From the NCBI GenBank assembly GCA_937928045.1, contig CALFWO010000017.1, positions 1 through 64,000 of the forward strand: 64,000 nt of DNA, given 5' to 3'. This DNA is from an uncultured Saprospiraceae bacterium. GTDB lineage: Bacteria; Bacteroidota; Bacteroidia; Chitinophagales; Saprospiraceae. The translations under genes were made by a program, and so were the position numbers. Under the pieces are notes generated by a model, which saw only the letters and a program-made list of their open reading frames with translations, was not told where the DNA came from and searched no databases. This document shows positions 51,990-61,795 of the stretch, piece after piece. Positions within the stretch are counted from its first letter, which is position 1, and every line of letters starts with the position of its first letter.

Positions 51990-53240
51990 ATGGGCTTATT
52001 AGACTTTTTTAAGCGAATAGAACCAGATAAGAAAAAATCACCCCTGCTGCATACAGCATATGATGCTTTCTTCACTTTTGCCTTTTCTCCGAATACAACT
52101 GCTAAAGGCGGTGTGCATATCCATGACGGAATGGACTTGAAGCGTACCATGATTCACGTGGTTCTGGCTATGCAATTTTGCTATATCTTCGGAATGTACA
52201 ACATCGGGCATCAGCATTTCTTAGCTATCGGTGAGCACACTGGATTACTAGAAGGATTGCATTTGAAATTAGCTTTCGGATTGGTAAAGCTATTACCAAT
52301 TATAGTTGTTTCGAATCTAGTTGGACTTGGGATTGAATTTTACTTTGCAGCGAAGAAAGGACATGCTGTTGAAGAGGGATATATTGTCTCCGGTGCTTTG
52401 ATTCCTTTAATTATGCCACCAGATCTTCCACTTTGGATATTGGCGCTAGCTGTAATTTTTGCAGTTTGGATCGGAAAAGAAGCTTTTGGTGGAACTGGAA
52501 TGAATATTTTGAACATCGCACTTTTAGCTAGAGTTTTTGTTTTCTTCGCTTATCCAACCACAATTTCTGGTGATGAAGTTTGGGTAGCAGGACTAGCTGA
52601 CCAAGGAGCAGGATTGGCTGCTAATTACGGCGGAATATTTACCGGTTTTTTCAATTGGATATTTGAGAGTTTTAATTGGACCACCTTCAATAATGGAGCA
52701 TTGGTTGTCGATGGATATAGTGGAGCGACACCTTTGAGTTTAGCTTATCAGGGAGGTTGGGAAGCTGTTACAGATAAATACACCACTTCTTCTATGTTCT
52801 GGGGAACAATTCCTGGTTCAATTGGGGAAACATCAAAGCCCTTAATCCTTTTGGGAGTGGCTATCCTTTTATTGACTAGAATTGCGTCTTGGAGAATCAT
52901 GCTGAGCATGTTTATTGGAGCGGCAGTTATGGCAATGATGTTGAACGCATGGGGAGCAACCCCTTTCATGGAAGTTCCATGGTTCTACCAATTCTACATG
53001 GGATCATTTTTCTTCGCAATGGCATTTATGGCTACTGATCCAGTAACTGCGGCTTCTACAAATCGTGGTAAATGGATCTATGGTTTCTTTATAGGTTTTG
53101 TAGGTATGATCGTTCGTGTATTGAACCCAGCTTATCCAGAAGGATGGATGCTTGCGATTCTTTTCATGAATGTATTCGCTCCTTTAATTGATCATTACGT
53201 GTTAGAAGCTAACATATCAAAAAGATTAAAACGTGCATAG
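51990..53240 (+). CDS. nqrB: Na+-NQR subunit B
   Basis: A 416-residue membrane subunit with about ten hydrophobic helices. It carries the covalently bound FMN attachment motif DGYSGATPLS, with the flavinylated threonine of the SGAT box at residue 247. MIHVVLAMQFCYIFGMYNIG and FGGTGMNILNIALLARVFVFFAYP are typical. NqrB forms the sodium pathway and quinone site. It starts 24 bases after nqrA and overlaps the start of nqrC by 8 bases. Confidence 0.95.
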   Translation: MGLLDFFKRIEPDKKKSPLLHTAYDAFFTFAFSPNTTAKGGVHIHDGMDLKRTMIHVVLAMQFCYIFGMYNIGHQHFLAIGEHTGLLEGLHLKLAFGLVKLLPIIVVSNLVGLGIEFYFAAKKGHAVEEGYIVSGALIPLIMPPDLPLWILALAVIFAVWIGKEAFGGTGMNILNIALLARVFVFFAYPTTISGDEVWVAGLADQGAGLAANYGGIFTGFFNWIFESFNWTTFNNGALVVDGYSGATPLSLAYQGGWEAVTDKYTTSSMFWGTIPGSIGETSKPLILLGVAILLLTRIASWRIMLSMFIGAAVMAMMLNAWGATPFMEVPWFYQFYMGSFFFAMAFMATDPVTAASTNRGKWIYGFFIGFVGMIVRVLNPAYPEGWMLAILFMNVFAPLIDHYVLEANISKRLKRA

Positions 53241-54015
53241 TACTAAATACATCGTCGGTTTTGTGGCCATCCTCACGACAGTCGTGGCGGTAGTCCTATC
53301 CATTTTATTTTCTAGCTGGGAAGGCCAGTCGAAATTAAATGAAGCCATCTTCAATAAGAGAGCTATTCTATCTTCTATTACAGACTATCTGGATGAAAAT
53401 CCGAAAGACATGTTAGAGACAGAAGTACTCAGAATCTTTAATGAAGATGTAGAACAGATTGCTCTTAATATGGATGGAGAAATTTTGACTCCTGAACAAA
53501 TTATCGAATCTGGTTATAAAGGTGGCAGAGCAGAAGATATCGATATGAAAAAAGAGAAGAAAAAAGATGAAGCGGAAAGAATTTTTCCACTTTATGTTTA
53601 TTCTTCTAAGAATGATGGAAACGTATACATCGTTTCTGTAAGAGGAAATGGACTTTGGGATGAAATCTGGGGGAACATTGCTTTGAAATCTGACTTTTCA
53701 ACAGTTGTTGGAGCAAATTTTGACCATAAAGGAGAGACTCCTGGTTTGGGAGCTGAGATCAAAGATAATCCAGCATTTCCAGCAGCATTTAAAGGAAAAA
53801 GTTTCATGAGTGCTGATGGAGAATATGTAGGAGTTGATGTTGTGAAAAACGGCTCCAAAGGAAGTCCGCACAAAATTGATGGAATTTCTGGTGCTACTGT
53901 AACAGGAGTTGGAGTGGCAGAGATGCTTATCCGTGGTGTGAAATACTACCAACCATATTTTAATACGATTAAATCTTCCCAAGGTAAGAAGTTGGGAATG
54001 TTGAATAATAAATAA
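53233..54015 (+). CDS. nqrC: Na+-NQR subunit C
   Basis: A 260-residue subunit with one N-terminal transmembrane helix (IVGFVAILTTVVAVVLSILF) and an outer domain with the second covalent FMN site, KIDGISGATVT (SGAT box at 219-222). It starts at GTG 53233, inside the end of nqrB, so translation is coupled. The flavin transferase ApbE that loads these FMN groups is not in the window. Confidence 0.95.
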   Translation: MHSTKYIVGFVAILTTVVAVVLSILFSSWEGQSKLNEAIFNKRAILSSITDYLDENPKDMLETEVLRIFNEDVEQIALNMDGEILTPEQIIESGYKGGRAEDIDMKKEKKKDEAERIFPLYVYSSKNDGNVYIVSVRGNGLWDEIWGNIALKSDFSTVVGANFDHKGETPGLGAEIKDNPAFPAAFKGKSFMSADGEYVGVDVVKNGSKGSPHKIDGISGATVTGVGVAEMLIRGVKYYQPYFNTIKSSQGKKLGMLNNK

Positions 54016-54038
54016 TAATTCAGTAAAGGAAATATTCT

Positions 54039-54782
54039 ATGGCTGATACCGCAATTCAAGAACCAAAAGTAGCTGCTCCTAAGGAGCCGTTGTTTGGTAA
54101 AAAAGAGCGAAAATTAATTACTGATCCGTTAAATGATAATAATCCAATTACGGTTCAAGTTTTAGGGATTTGTAGTGCACTAGCTGTGACTTCATTAGTA
54201 TACCCTTCAGTGGTCATCTCGGTTGCTGTAGTTTTCGTATGTGCTTTTTCAAGTTTGTTTACATCCTTGATGAGAAACGCAATTCCAAAACAGGTAAGAA
54301 TGATCGTTCAATTGGTCATCATTGCAACACTAGTAACAGTGGTGGAGTTGACACTGAGAAGATTTAACTATCCTATTTATAAGGAGCTTTCTGTATACAT
54401 CGGATTGATCATAACCAACTGTATTGTAATGGGTCGATTGGAAGCATTTTCTATGGCAAACAAGCCTTGGAGATCTTTCTTAGATGGTATCGGAAATGGT
54501 TTGGGCTATGGTGCCATTTTAATCATCGTTGCTTTTATCCGTGAACTTTTCGGAAAGGGAACTTTGTTTGCTGGTTCACCAATTCAGATCAATATCATCG
54601 GTGCTTCAAATCCAACTACGAACTACTTGATCAATACTGCTGCTGAAAGCGGAATTGGAACTTGGTTCTCTTGGTATGCAAATAATAACCTTATGGTATT
54701 GCCTGCAGCTGCGATGTTCATCATTGGTATTTTAATTTGGATCCACAGAAGTTGGAATCCTAAACTTGTAGATATTTCGTAA
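54039..54782 (+). CDS. nqrD: Na+-NQR subunit D
   Basis: A 247-residue six-helix membrane protein of the NqrD/RnfE family. PLNDNNPITVQVLGICSALAVTS, FVCAFSSLFTSLMRNAIPKQVRMIVQLVIIATLVT and TNCIVMGRLEAFSMANKPW are conserved. The cysteines in IGLIITNCIVMG and LGICSAL fit the intramembrane iron-sulfur site shared with NqrE. A 35-residue soluble N-terminus (IQEPKVAAPKEPLFGKKERK) is longer than usual. Forms the NqrDE core of the complex. Confidence 0.95.
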   Translation: MADTAIQEPKVAAPKEPLFGKKERKLITDPLNDNNPITVQVLGICSALAVTSLVYPSVVISVAVVFVCAFSSLFTSLMRNAIPKQVRMIVQLVIIATLVTVVELTLRRFNYPIYKELSVYIGLIITNCIVMGRLEAFSMANKPWRSFLDGIGNGLGYGAILIIVAFIRELFGKGTLFAGSPIQINIIGASNPTTNYLINTAAESGIGTWFSWYANNNLMVLPAAAMFIIGILIWIHRSWNPKLVDIS

Positions 54783-54803
54783 AAAATTTTTGAAGAAACG
54801 ATT

Positions 54804-55415
54804 ATGGAATTTTTCAATATATTCATTAAGGCTGCTTTTATCGAGAACATGGTTTTGGCCTATTTCTTAGGGATGTGTTCTTACCTCGCAGTTTCTAAGT
54901 CTGTTACTACAGCATTTGGTTTGGGACTTGCAGTAATTTTCGTTTTGGGAATTACACTTCCAATCAACTGGGTAATCAGCGAAATGATTTTATCAGAAAA
55001 TGGATGGTTAGGAATGGATTTGACTTTCCTTAGATTCATTTTATTTATCGCGGTAATTGCCTCGATGGTACAATTGGTGGAGATGATCGTAGAAAAAGTA
55101 TCACCTGCATTATATAACTCATTAGGTATCTTCTTGCCATTGATCACAGTAAACTGTGCAATCTTAGGAGGATCCTTATTTATGGTAGCTAGGGAATACA
55201 ACTTTGGAGAATCAGTAGCTTATGGCCTCGGTTCTGGATTTGGTTGGTTTTTAGCCATCCTTGCGATCGCTGCGATTCGTGAAAAGATTCGCTACAGTAA
55301 TGTACCACCAGCTTTGAGGGGATTAGGTATGGCATTTATCCTTACCGGATTAATGGGAATCGCTTTCATGAGTTTGATGGGAATCGATCCTGCAGCTTTA
55401 GCAGCAGGAAATTAA
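54804..55415 (+). CDS. nqrE: Na+-NQR subunit E
   Basis: A 203-residue six-helix membrane protein, partner of NqrD. FIKAAFIENMVLAYFLGMCSYLAVSK and LPLITVNCAILGGSLFMVARE hold the two conserved cysteines that, with those of NqrD, are proposed to bind an iron-sulfur centre in the membrane. It lies 21 bases after nqrD in the same operon. Confidence 0.95.
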   Translation: MEFFNIFIKAAFIENMVLAYFLGMCSYLAVSKSVTTAFGLGLAVIFVLGITLPINWVISEMILSENGWLGMDLTFLRFILFIAVIASMVQLVEMIVEKVSPALYNSLGIFLPLITVNCAILGGSLFMVAREYNFGESVAYGLGSGFGWFLAILAIAAIREKIRYSNVPPALRGLGMAFILTGLMGIAFMSLMGIDPAALAAGN

Positions 55416-55452
55416 TTGTAACTAGTTGAAATAGTCAAAATAAATTTTTGAA

Positions 55453-56751
55453 ATGATTTTTCTCTTAGATTTAGCATTAGTGGGAGCTGCAGTAGCAGTA
55501 TTCGTTTTGATCATTCTAGCATTGTCTTTCATGTTGATTGCAGCAAGAAAGCGTTTGGTGCCTCAGGGTGATGTGAAAATCATCGTTAATGGAGATACTG
55601 AGAATCCGTTATTGGTTTCTCCTGGAAGTACGCTTTTATCAGCACTTTCTGACAAGTCCGTTTTTCTTCCCTCTGCTTGTGGTGGAGGTGGAACTTGTGC
55701 CATGTGTGAATGTCATGTAGACAGCGGAGGAGGAGATATACTTCCTACCGAATTAAATCACATTACAAGAAAAGAAGCAGCAGAGAACATGCGTTTATCT
55801 TGCCAAGTAAAGGTGAGAGAAGACATGGAGATTCGTATTCCAGAAGAAATTTTTGGAATTAAAAAGTGGGAGTGTGAGGTAGTTTCAAACGATAACGTAG
55901 CAACCTTTATTAAAGAGTTTGTAGTAAAATTACCAGAAGGCGAAACACTAGATTTTCAATCTGGAGGATATATTCAAATTGATGTACCGGTTGTAACTGT
56001 TGATTACGCAAAAGACATTGAAGTACAAGACGAGTATAAACCGGATTGGGATAAGTTCAAATTATGGGACTTGAAAATGGTTAATGATGAGCCTCAGTTT
56101 AGAGCTTACTCTATGGCCAATCACCCTGCCGAGGGAGATATCGTAATGTTAAATATTAGAATTGCATCTCCGCCATGGGATAGAGCGAAGAATGCTTGGA
56201 TGCAAGTTAATCCAGGAGTTTGTTCATCTTATGTTTTTGGATGTAAGCCCGGTGATAAAGTAACGATTTCTGGTCCCTATGGAGAATTCTTCATTAAGCC
56301 AACCAAAAAAGAAATGGTTTACATTGGAGGGGGAGCTGGAATGGCACCACTTCGTTCGCACCTTTTCCACTTGTTCCATACATTAAAAACAAAAGATAGA
56401 AAAGTTTCTTTCTGGTATGGTGGGCGATCTACAAGGGAATTGTTCTACACCGATCACTTTAGAAAAATTGAAGCGGAGTTTCCTAACTTCACTTACAACA
56501 TAGCATTATCAGATCCTTTACCTGAAGATAATTGGAAGGTGAAAACATCTTTAGATGATAAAGATGGTGACGGATATCAAGGATTTATTCACCAAGTATT
56601 ATTAGATAACTACTTGAGTAAGCATCCTGAGCCAGAAGAAATAGAATATTATTTCTGTGGACCTCCATTGATGAATGCTGCAGTTATCAAAATGCTTGAT
56701 GACTTAGGAGTTCCAGAAGAGAACATCGCATTTGATGATTTCGGAGGATAA
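55453..56751 (+). CDS. nqrF: Na+-NQR subunit F (NADH dehydrogenase, 2Fe-2S/FAD)
   Basis: A 432-residue subunit that takes electrons from NADH. One N-terminal membrane helix (8-32) is followed by a ferredoxin domain with 2Fe-2S cysteines 76, 82, 85 and 117 ([23 protein letters not shown]). An FAD domain (RAYSMANHP) and an NADH domain ([26 protein letters not shown]) complete it, ending FDDFGG as in the family. Last gene of the operon, followed by a strong terminator. Confidence 0.96.
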   Translation: MIFLLDLALVGAAVAVFVLIILALSFMLIAARKRLVPQGDVKIIVNGDTENPLLVSPGSTLLSALSDKSVFLPSACGGGGTCAMCECHVDSGGGDILPTELNHITRKEAAENMRLSCQVKVREDMEIRIPEEIFGIKKWECEVVSNDNVATFIKEFVVKLPEGETLDFQSGGYIQIDVPVVTVDYAKDIEVQDEYKPDWDKFKLWDLKMVNDEPQFRAYSMANHPAEGDIVMLNIRIASPPWDRAKNAWMQVNPGVCSSYVFGCKPGDKVTISGPYGEFFIKPTKKEMVYIGGGAGMAPLRSHLFHLFHTLKTKDRKVSFWYGGRSTRELFYTDHFRKIEAEFPNFTYNIALSDPLPEDNWKVKTSLDDKDGDGYQGFIHQVLLDNYLSKHPEPEEIEYYFCGPPLMNAAVIKMLDDLGVPEENIAFDDFGG

Positions 56752-56767
56752 TCTAGAGGATAAGTTA

Positions 56768-56800
56768 AAAAGGCCAGCTGAAATTCAGCTGGCCTTTTTT
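56768..56800. terminator. nqr operon terminator (bidirectional)
   Basis: AAAAGGCCAGCT-GAAATTC-AGCTGGCCTTTT is a perfect 12-pair stem with additional T residues on the plus strand. It lies between nqrF and the convergent response-regulator gene and can serve both. Confidence 0.9.
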
Positions 56801-56820
56801 GTTGAACAAACTAGGTTTTA

Positions 56821-57438
56821 TCAATTGGAGTAATCTCTCATTTTCGCAATTACCTGTGTTCTTGAATTGACTCCCAATTTGTCGTAAATATTTTTCAAAT
56901 GCGTCTTGATGGTATTCAGACTTACAAAATTTGTTTCTGCTAACTGTTTATTGGCTAATCCATCCATTACTTGAAGAATGATTTCGTATTCCTTCGGAGT
57001 CAATTGAGCAGTTGATTTTTTATTCAATTCTTCTAGTGTAATAATCTTTTGCCCCTGAGGAATATCATAATTAAACAACGCAATTTCTAGCGCAGTGAAC
57101 AAATCTCGCTCATCAAACGGTTTAACAATATAACCCATTGGCCTCGTGTGCTTGGCCCGTTCTATGGTAGCCCTATCGGCATAAGAGGTGAGGAAAATAA
57201 AGGGAAATTTTTGGTTCTTTTGAATGTGATCAGCAATCTGAATTCCATCTTTGTCGCTATCCAAGTTGATATCTAATATCGCAATATCTGGATTTACAGC
57301 GCCTACTAGAGAAAGAGCCTCTTCCGCATCATAAGCCATTCCGGCTATTTCATATCCAATTTCCTTTAGCGATTCAGCAATATCTTCAGCAATTAAGGGA
57401 TCATCTTCGACTATTAATATACGTTTTGGTTTTTCCAT
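56821..57438 (-). CDS. Response regulator, REC plus LuxR-type helix-turn-helix
   Basis: A 205-residue regulator. The receiver domain (about 5-120) has the acidic pair in VEDDPL, phospho-acceptor aspartate in AILDINLDSDKDGI, Thr/Ser in FIFLTSYAD and Lys in YIVKPFDERDL. The C-terminal LuxR/GerE domain (about 142-205) reads LTPKEYEIILQVMDGLANKQLAETNFVSLNTIKTHLKNIYDKLGVNSRTQV. No histidine kinase gene is adjacent, so it is an orphan within the window. The LDSDKDGIQ variant is common in Bacteroidota regulators partnered by PAS/TPR kinases elsewhere in the genome. Confidence 0.88.
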   Translation of the reverse strand: MEKPKRILIVEDDPLIAEDIAESLKEIGYEIAGMAYDAEEALSLVGAVNPDIAILDINLDSDKDGIQIADHIQKNQKFPFIFLTSYADRATIERAKHTRPMGYIVKPFDERDLFTALEIALFNYDIPQGQKIITLEELNKKSTAQLTPKEYEIILQVMDGLANKQLAETNFVSLNTIKTHLKNIYDKLGVNSRTQVIAKMRDYSN

Positions 57439-57681
57439 CCGGGTCTTTTTTCAGGGCTTCATTCTAGGAAGTAATAGATTTCCTATTTCTAAAGATATTC
57501 AAAATTTTGTTTTTAGGTAGCGGTTTTATAGAAGGTTGAAATAGGTTATAAACTTGTTCATTGGTCAATATAAATTTCAACCAACTTCAATGGCTCGTTT
57601 AAAGAATGGCTTTTCAGCCAATTTCAACTTTAAGCACTCCAGATTATTTTAGCCTTTTCTGCCCGAACACCATTAATCCCG

Positions 57682-57689
57682 TATATTTG
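57682..57689 (+). promoter_or_regulatory. -7 element of metG
   Basis: TATATTTG followed by CAC matches TAnnTTTG. It is 23 bases ahead of the metG ATG. The leader contains a purine-rich AGGAGA seven bases ahead of the ATG, one of the few clear Shine-Dalgarno-like sites in this AT-rich window. Confidence 0.5.
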
Positions 57690-57712
57690 CACAGATATAA
57701 GCAGGAGAAATT

Positions 57713-59827
57713 ATGAGTGAAAAGAAACGTGTTTTAATTACTTCCGCCCTTCCTTATGCGAATGGAGAATTACATCTTGGTCATTTGGCCGGAGCATATC
57801 TTCCTGCTGATATTTATGCGCGTTATCAAAGATTGAAAGGAAAGGATGTCGCTTTTGTTTGCGGATCAGATGAACATGGCGCAGCTATTACCATAAGAGC
57901 AAAGAAGGAAGGATTGACTCCAAAGGATATTGTGGACAAATACCATGAGTTGAATAAGGAGACCTTCAAAAAACTAGGAATTAGCTTTGATTACTATCAC
58001 AGAACAAGTGCAGCCTTGCACCACCAAACTGCCCAAGACTTTTTCAAGAAATTGGATAAGCAGGGAGATCAGTTTTTAAAGAAATCTAGCGAACAATATT
58101 ATGATGGAGAATTTGATCAATTTTTAGCTGATCGATACATCAAAGGGACTTGTCCTAAATGTGCCCACGAAGAAGCATATGGAGATCAATGTGAAAATTG
58201 TGGTTCAGATTTATCACCTAAAGAATTGAAAAATCCTGTTTCAACATTGAGTGGTAAAACGCCACAGCTAAAGACTACTACACATTGGTTCTTTAAGTTA
58301 GATGCACATGAAGCGTGGTTGAGAACTTGGATCAAAGAAGGAAAAGTAGATGGTAAGCAATTGCATGATCCATCAAAATGGAAAAAGCATGTAACAGGGC
58401 AATGTTTGTCTTGGTTAGATAATGGCTTACAACCTCGTGCGATTACCAGAGATTTAGATTGGGGAATTCCTGTACCCGCAGAAGGTGGGGAGCATAAAGT
58501 ATTGTATGTTTGGTTCGATGCACCAATAGGATATATTTCTTCAACTAAACAGTGGTTGAAAGAGAAAGGAGCAGACGAAAACGATTGGAAAAAATACTGG
58601 CAATCCGATGATGCTGAAATGGTGCATTTTATCGGAAAAGATAATATTGTATTTCATTGTATTGTATTCCCAGCGATGCTAAAAGCACATGGAGATTACA
58701 ACCTTCCGATTAATGTACCCGCGAACCAATTTTTAAATTTTGAAGGTCAGAAATTTTCTAAGTCAAAAGGTTGGGGAATCGAGCAACATGAATATCTAGA
58801 AGTTTTTAAAGACTTTCCAAATAAAGAAGATGCACTTCGATTTGTATTGATTAAAAATCTTCCTGAAAACAAAGACGCGGATTTTAAATGGGATGAATTT
58901 GTAGAAAATCATGATAAGGACTTAGCTGATAACTTGGGGAATTTTATTAATCGAGTTATTGTATTGACTAATAAATATTACGAAGGAAAATGTCCAACAC
59001 CTAGTGCGGCTGCAATAGAAAAAAATGAAGTACTTTTTGAAATGGCCGCAAAAATTGGAGTGGACATAGATCAATATGCATTCAAGCAGGGAATTAAGTC
59101 CTTCTTAGAATTGTCTTCCTTCGGAAATACTGATTTGCAAGATGTATCTCCTTGGAAATTATTCAAGACAGAGCCAGACTCACAAGTAATCAAAGATTGC
59201 ATTTATCAAGCGTTGCAGACGGTTGGTCTTTTATCTATTTATTCAAAGCCTTTCTTGCCGTTTATTTCTGATAAAATCAGAGATCTGCTTAATCTTCCAC
59301 ATTTGACAAATGGAGATTTGGCGACGGAAAATTTAAATAAGGAATTGATTGCTCCCGGCCATGTAATAGGACAGCCGGAGATTTTATTCGCAAAGATTGA
59401 TGATCGAAAAGATCAATCTAGAATGGAAATCGTAAATGCTCAGAAGGAGAAATTAGCAGCCATTCTTGCTGCGCAAAAGCCAAAGCAACCCGCATTGAAA
59501 CCTGAAATTACTTATGATGATTTCACGAAAATGGATTTAAGAATCGGTACGATTCTTACTGCTGAGAAAGTAGAGAAAGCCGATAAATTATTGAAGTTAG
59601 AAGTAGATTTGGGATTTGAGAAAAGAACTCTAGTGTCAGGTATCGCTAAATTTTATAAGCCAGAAAATATTATCGGGCAACAAGTAATGGTATTAACGAA
59701 TCTTGCTCCGCGGAAAATCCGTGGCGTTGTTTCCAAAGGAATGATATTGATGGCTGAGAATGAAAAAGGGGAATTGACCTTTGTTGCTCCAAGTAAATCT
59801 TGGGACAATGGATTTCCAGTAGCTTAA
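57713..59827 (+). CDS. metG: Methionyl-tRNA synthetase
   Basis: Charges tRNA-Met. The 704-residue class I synthetase has the HIGH motif as HLGH (21-24) and KMSKS as KFSKSKG (about 350). A zinc knuckle uses Cys147, Cys150, Cys160 and Cys163. An anticodon-binding helical domain reaches to about residue 560, and a C-terminal EMAPII-like tRNA-binding domain (about 600-704, DFTKMDLRIGTILTAEKV to KGMILMAE) aids dimerisation. Full length for the two-domain form. It has its own promoter and an AGGAGA ribosome binding site. Confidence 0.97.
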   Translation: MSEKKRVLITSALPYANGELHLGHLAGAYLPADIYARYQRLKGKDVAFVCGSDEHGAAITIRAKKEGLTPKDIVDKYHELNKETFKKLGISFDYYHRTSAALHHQTAQDFFKKLDKQGDQFLKKSSEQYYDGEFDQFLADRYIKGTCPKCAHEEAYGDQCENCGSDLSPKELKNPVSTLSGKTPQLKTTTHWFFKLDAHEAWLRTWIKEGKVDGKQLHDPSKWKKHVTGQCLSWLDNGLQPRAITRDLDWGIPVPAEGGEHKVLYVWFDAPIGYISSTKQWLKEKGADENDWKKYWQSDDAEMVHFIGKDNIVFHCIVFPAMLKAHGDYNLPINVPANQFLNFEGQKFSKSKGWGIEQHEYLEVFKDFPNKEDALRFVLIKNLPENKDADFKWDEFVENHDKDLADNLGNFINRVIVLTNKYYEGKCPTPSAAAIEKNEVLFEMAAKIGVDIDQYAFKQGIKSFLELSSFGNTDLQDVSPWKLFKTEPDSQVIKDCIYQALQTVGLLSIYSKPFLPFISDKIRDLLNLPHLTNGDLATENLNKELIAPGHVIGQPEILFAKIDDRKDQSRMEIVNAQKEKLAAILAAQKPKQPALKPEITYDDFTKMDLRIGTILTAEKVEKADKLLKLEVDLGFEKRTLVSGIAKFYKPENIIGQQVMVLTNLAPRKIRGVVSKGMILMAENEKGELTFVAPSKSWDNGFPVA

Positions 59828-59880
59828 TAAATTAGGAAAAATTTCTAATCGATACCGAGCAGAAAAGTGAAACCAGTTTT

Positions 59881-60462
59881 TTACCTAAATCCTTTTCTTC
59901 TCGTTCTTCCTCTTTGCCCGTGCATATGCTTAGCTTGACCTCTGTTGGTGAAGGCTTTTTCGAATTGTTTAATTTGATCTTTTAGCATTGGTTCAGTTAC
60001 CTTTAGCTTTTTCATTTTAGCTACATACAATTTCGCGGCATTCCACTTTCCTTTTGAAGCTTGAAGATTTGCTAATTGTAGTGAGACCATTGCAGTTTCA
60101 TTGTCACTTGGGAGCTCAATACTTTCTGCCTTCAATAACCATTGCTCCGCTTCATCATTGTCTTTTCTGTTCATCGCCAAGGTGCCCTTCATGATGTAAT
60201 AGAAAGCGCGATTTGTCTTGTACAAGAATTTTGGGCTAGCAGTAAGATTTAGTCTTTTCTCCGCAGCTTCAAAATCTTGGGATTGTACCAATTGCGCTGT
60301 ACTCTGCACGGTTCCAAGGAAGATGTAAGACAAGAGAAGACCAATTCCAATCAGGATGAAAGGAAAGCCATACCAAAATCCAAAGGCCGCGGATAGTGCG
60401 ATTCCTCCAAGTATTCCTACGGCTATTCCAGCAAATTTGAGGTATATATTGATTGAAAACAT
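59881..60462 (-). CDS. Two-span membrane protein with TPR-like tail (paralogue A)
   Basis: A 193-residue protein with two N-terminal membrane helices (about 8-50, IAVGILGGIALSAAFGFWYG and FILIGIGLLLSYIFLG) and a cytoplasmic helical-repeat region. Features of the latter are SQDFEAAEKRLNLTASPKFL, NRAFYYIMKGTLAMNRKDNDEAEQWLLKAE and ANLQASKGKWNAAKLYVAKM. The tail is basic (MHGQRGRTRRKGFR). It aligns along its length with the next gene upstream (60583-61101), a clear tandem paralogue. Last gene of the operon reading from 63010. Function unknown. Confidence 0.7.
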   Translation of the reverse strand: MFSINIYLKFAGIAVGILGGIALSAAFGFWYGFPFILIGIGLLLSYIFLGTVQSTAQLVQSQDFEAAEKRLNLTASPKFLYKTNRAFYYIMKGTLAMNRKDNDEAEQWLLKAESIELPSDNETAMVSLQLANLQASKGKWNAAKLYVAKMKKLKVTEPMLKDQIKQFEKAFTNRGQAKHMHGQRGRTRRKGFR

Positions 60463-60582
60463 GTTTCTAGTTTTGCTTTAAAGGTAGGTAGAAAATGATG
60501 GATGAGCCTGATTTTCAGTAATCAAGTTGTCAAAATTAAAGCATATTTTGTAAAGAGAGACGCTTAGATATGGGGGAAAACA

Positions 60583-61101
60583 TTAATGTAACTTCAAGGC
60601 TTTTTCCAATTCCTCGATTTTTTCACTAAGCATAAGATCTTTGAAATTGTATTTTTTGCATTCAATCAGATACTTTTTGGATTGCTCGTGATTTCCTTGG
60701 ACATAGTGAATGTGGGCTAAGTTGAGCGATGCAAAACTTTTGTCATTATCATTTCTCAATCCTAATTCCAAAGCGCTGTTGAAATTAGATGCGCCGATTT
60801 CAAGTTCCTTTTTTTGCAAAGCGAGCATCCCTTTTACAAAGTGATAGTATGATCGGTGTCTCCTAAGCAACAAGTTTGGAAAATAGGTCAGATTGATCAA
60901 GTGATCAGCTTCTTGTAATTTTCCTCTTTTTAATTTTGTAAATGCTGGTCCTACAGTGCCCAGAATAAAAAAGCTGATGATCAATACCAAGGCAGCAGTG
61001 AAAGATGGAATCGCAGCCCAAATCCCCATGAGGTAAAATAGGGCGCATCCAACTGCTAGAAACAAACCAATCAATAAAAATCGTATTCTGAAATACAGCA
61101 T
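60583..61101 (-). CDS. Two-span membrane protein with TPR-like tail (paralogue B)
   Basis: A 172-residue protein starting at ATG 61101 (MLYFRIRFLLIGLFLAVG). That start aligns with its paralogue and does not overlap the methyltransferase gene; the ATG at 61128 would overlap by 23 bases. Two membrane helices (about 8-50) end in FFILGTV, as in the paralogue, then a TPR-like tail with LQEADHLINLTYFPNLLLRRHRSYYHFVKGMLALQKKE and FASLNLAHIHYVQGNHEQSKKYLIEC. Within an operon of four genes. Function unknown. Confidence 0.7.
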   Translation of the reverse strand: MLYFRIRFLLIGLFLAVGCALFYLMGIWAAIPSFTAALVLIISFFILGTVGPAFTKLKRGKLQEADHLINLTYFPNLLLRRHRSYYHFVKGMLALQKKELEIGASNFNSALELGLRNDNDKSFASLNLAHIHYVQGNHEQSKKYLIECKKYNFKDLMLSEKIEELEKALKLH

Positions 61102-61105
61102 GTTT

Positions 61106-61795
61106 TTATGGTTTGATGTAATTTTCATCTGAAACGATAATTACATTATCTGCTACGGTTATTTTGTGAGCTTCTGGAAAGATAGGTTTAAATATATCGG
61201 ATAGAAAAAGATCTGCTTGGTTTATTGTAAACTCGCTATTCGCTAGTCTATTGTAAAGAACTAATCCTCCAGGCTTCAATTGATTTTTTACTTGTTCCAA
61301 AAAATTAGTTTTTTCAAATTTGGTTGGAACAAGATCATCTATAAATAGATCCACGATAATCATATCGTAAAGCTCGGATGTAGAATTGATGAAAGATTGT
61401 GCATCAGCATATATCAATTGCTGTGGACTTTTTATTCTTGGCAAAATGTATTGATTCGCCAAGTCGATGATTTCTTCATCTATATCGACTCCAGTATATT
61501 TATAATTCTTTTGGAATTTTTTTTCTAACATTAAAGGAATACTGGCCATCCCGTATCCTAAAATCAAAACTTCTGCAGACGTTGGTAATCTGTCTAAATG
61601 TAAATCTTTAAAGGCCTGAAAGAAGTTATCATAAAGATCTTCAAAAGAATAAATGGCATTTTCAGTATAAAGCTGAAATCGTCCTCTGCTTAATATCAGA
61701 TGCAAAGTATCATTGATTTCACTTTCTCTGGACTCAAGATGTATTTCGAAAAGATAACTGAGCCAAAATTTCCATTTGGGAATGACAGGGGTCAT
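61106..61795 (-). CDS. Spermidine-synthase-like methyltransferase-fold protein
   Basis: A 229-residue protein of the spermidine synthase / SAM-methyltransferase fold. The nucleotide-binding loop EVLILGYGMASIPLML (about 74-89), acidic residue at the second strand (YTGVDIDEEIIDLA), and the fourth-strand YDMIIVDLFIDDLVP are visible, then PGGLVLYNRLA. It lacks the full spermidine-synthase N-terminal domain, and the motif GGGDG is replaced by GYGMA, so a polyamine role is unlikely. The start codon directly abuts the stop codon of the GlmU-like gene, so the two are cotranscribed and probably coupled. Confidence 0.75.
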   Translation of the reverse strand: MTPVIPKWKFWLSYLFEIHLESRESEINDTLHLILSRGRFQLYTENAIYSFEDLYDNFFQAFKDLHLDRLPTSAEVLILGYGMASIPLMLEKKFQKNYKYTGVDIDEEIIDLANQYILPRIKSPQQLIYADAQSFINSTSELYDMIIVDLFIDDLVPTKFEKTNFLEQVKNQLKPGGLVLYNRLANSEFTINQADLFLSDIFKPIFPEAHKITVADNVIIVSDENYIKP

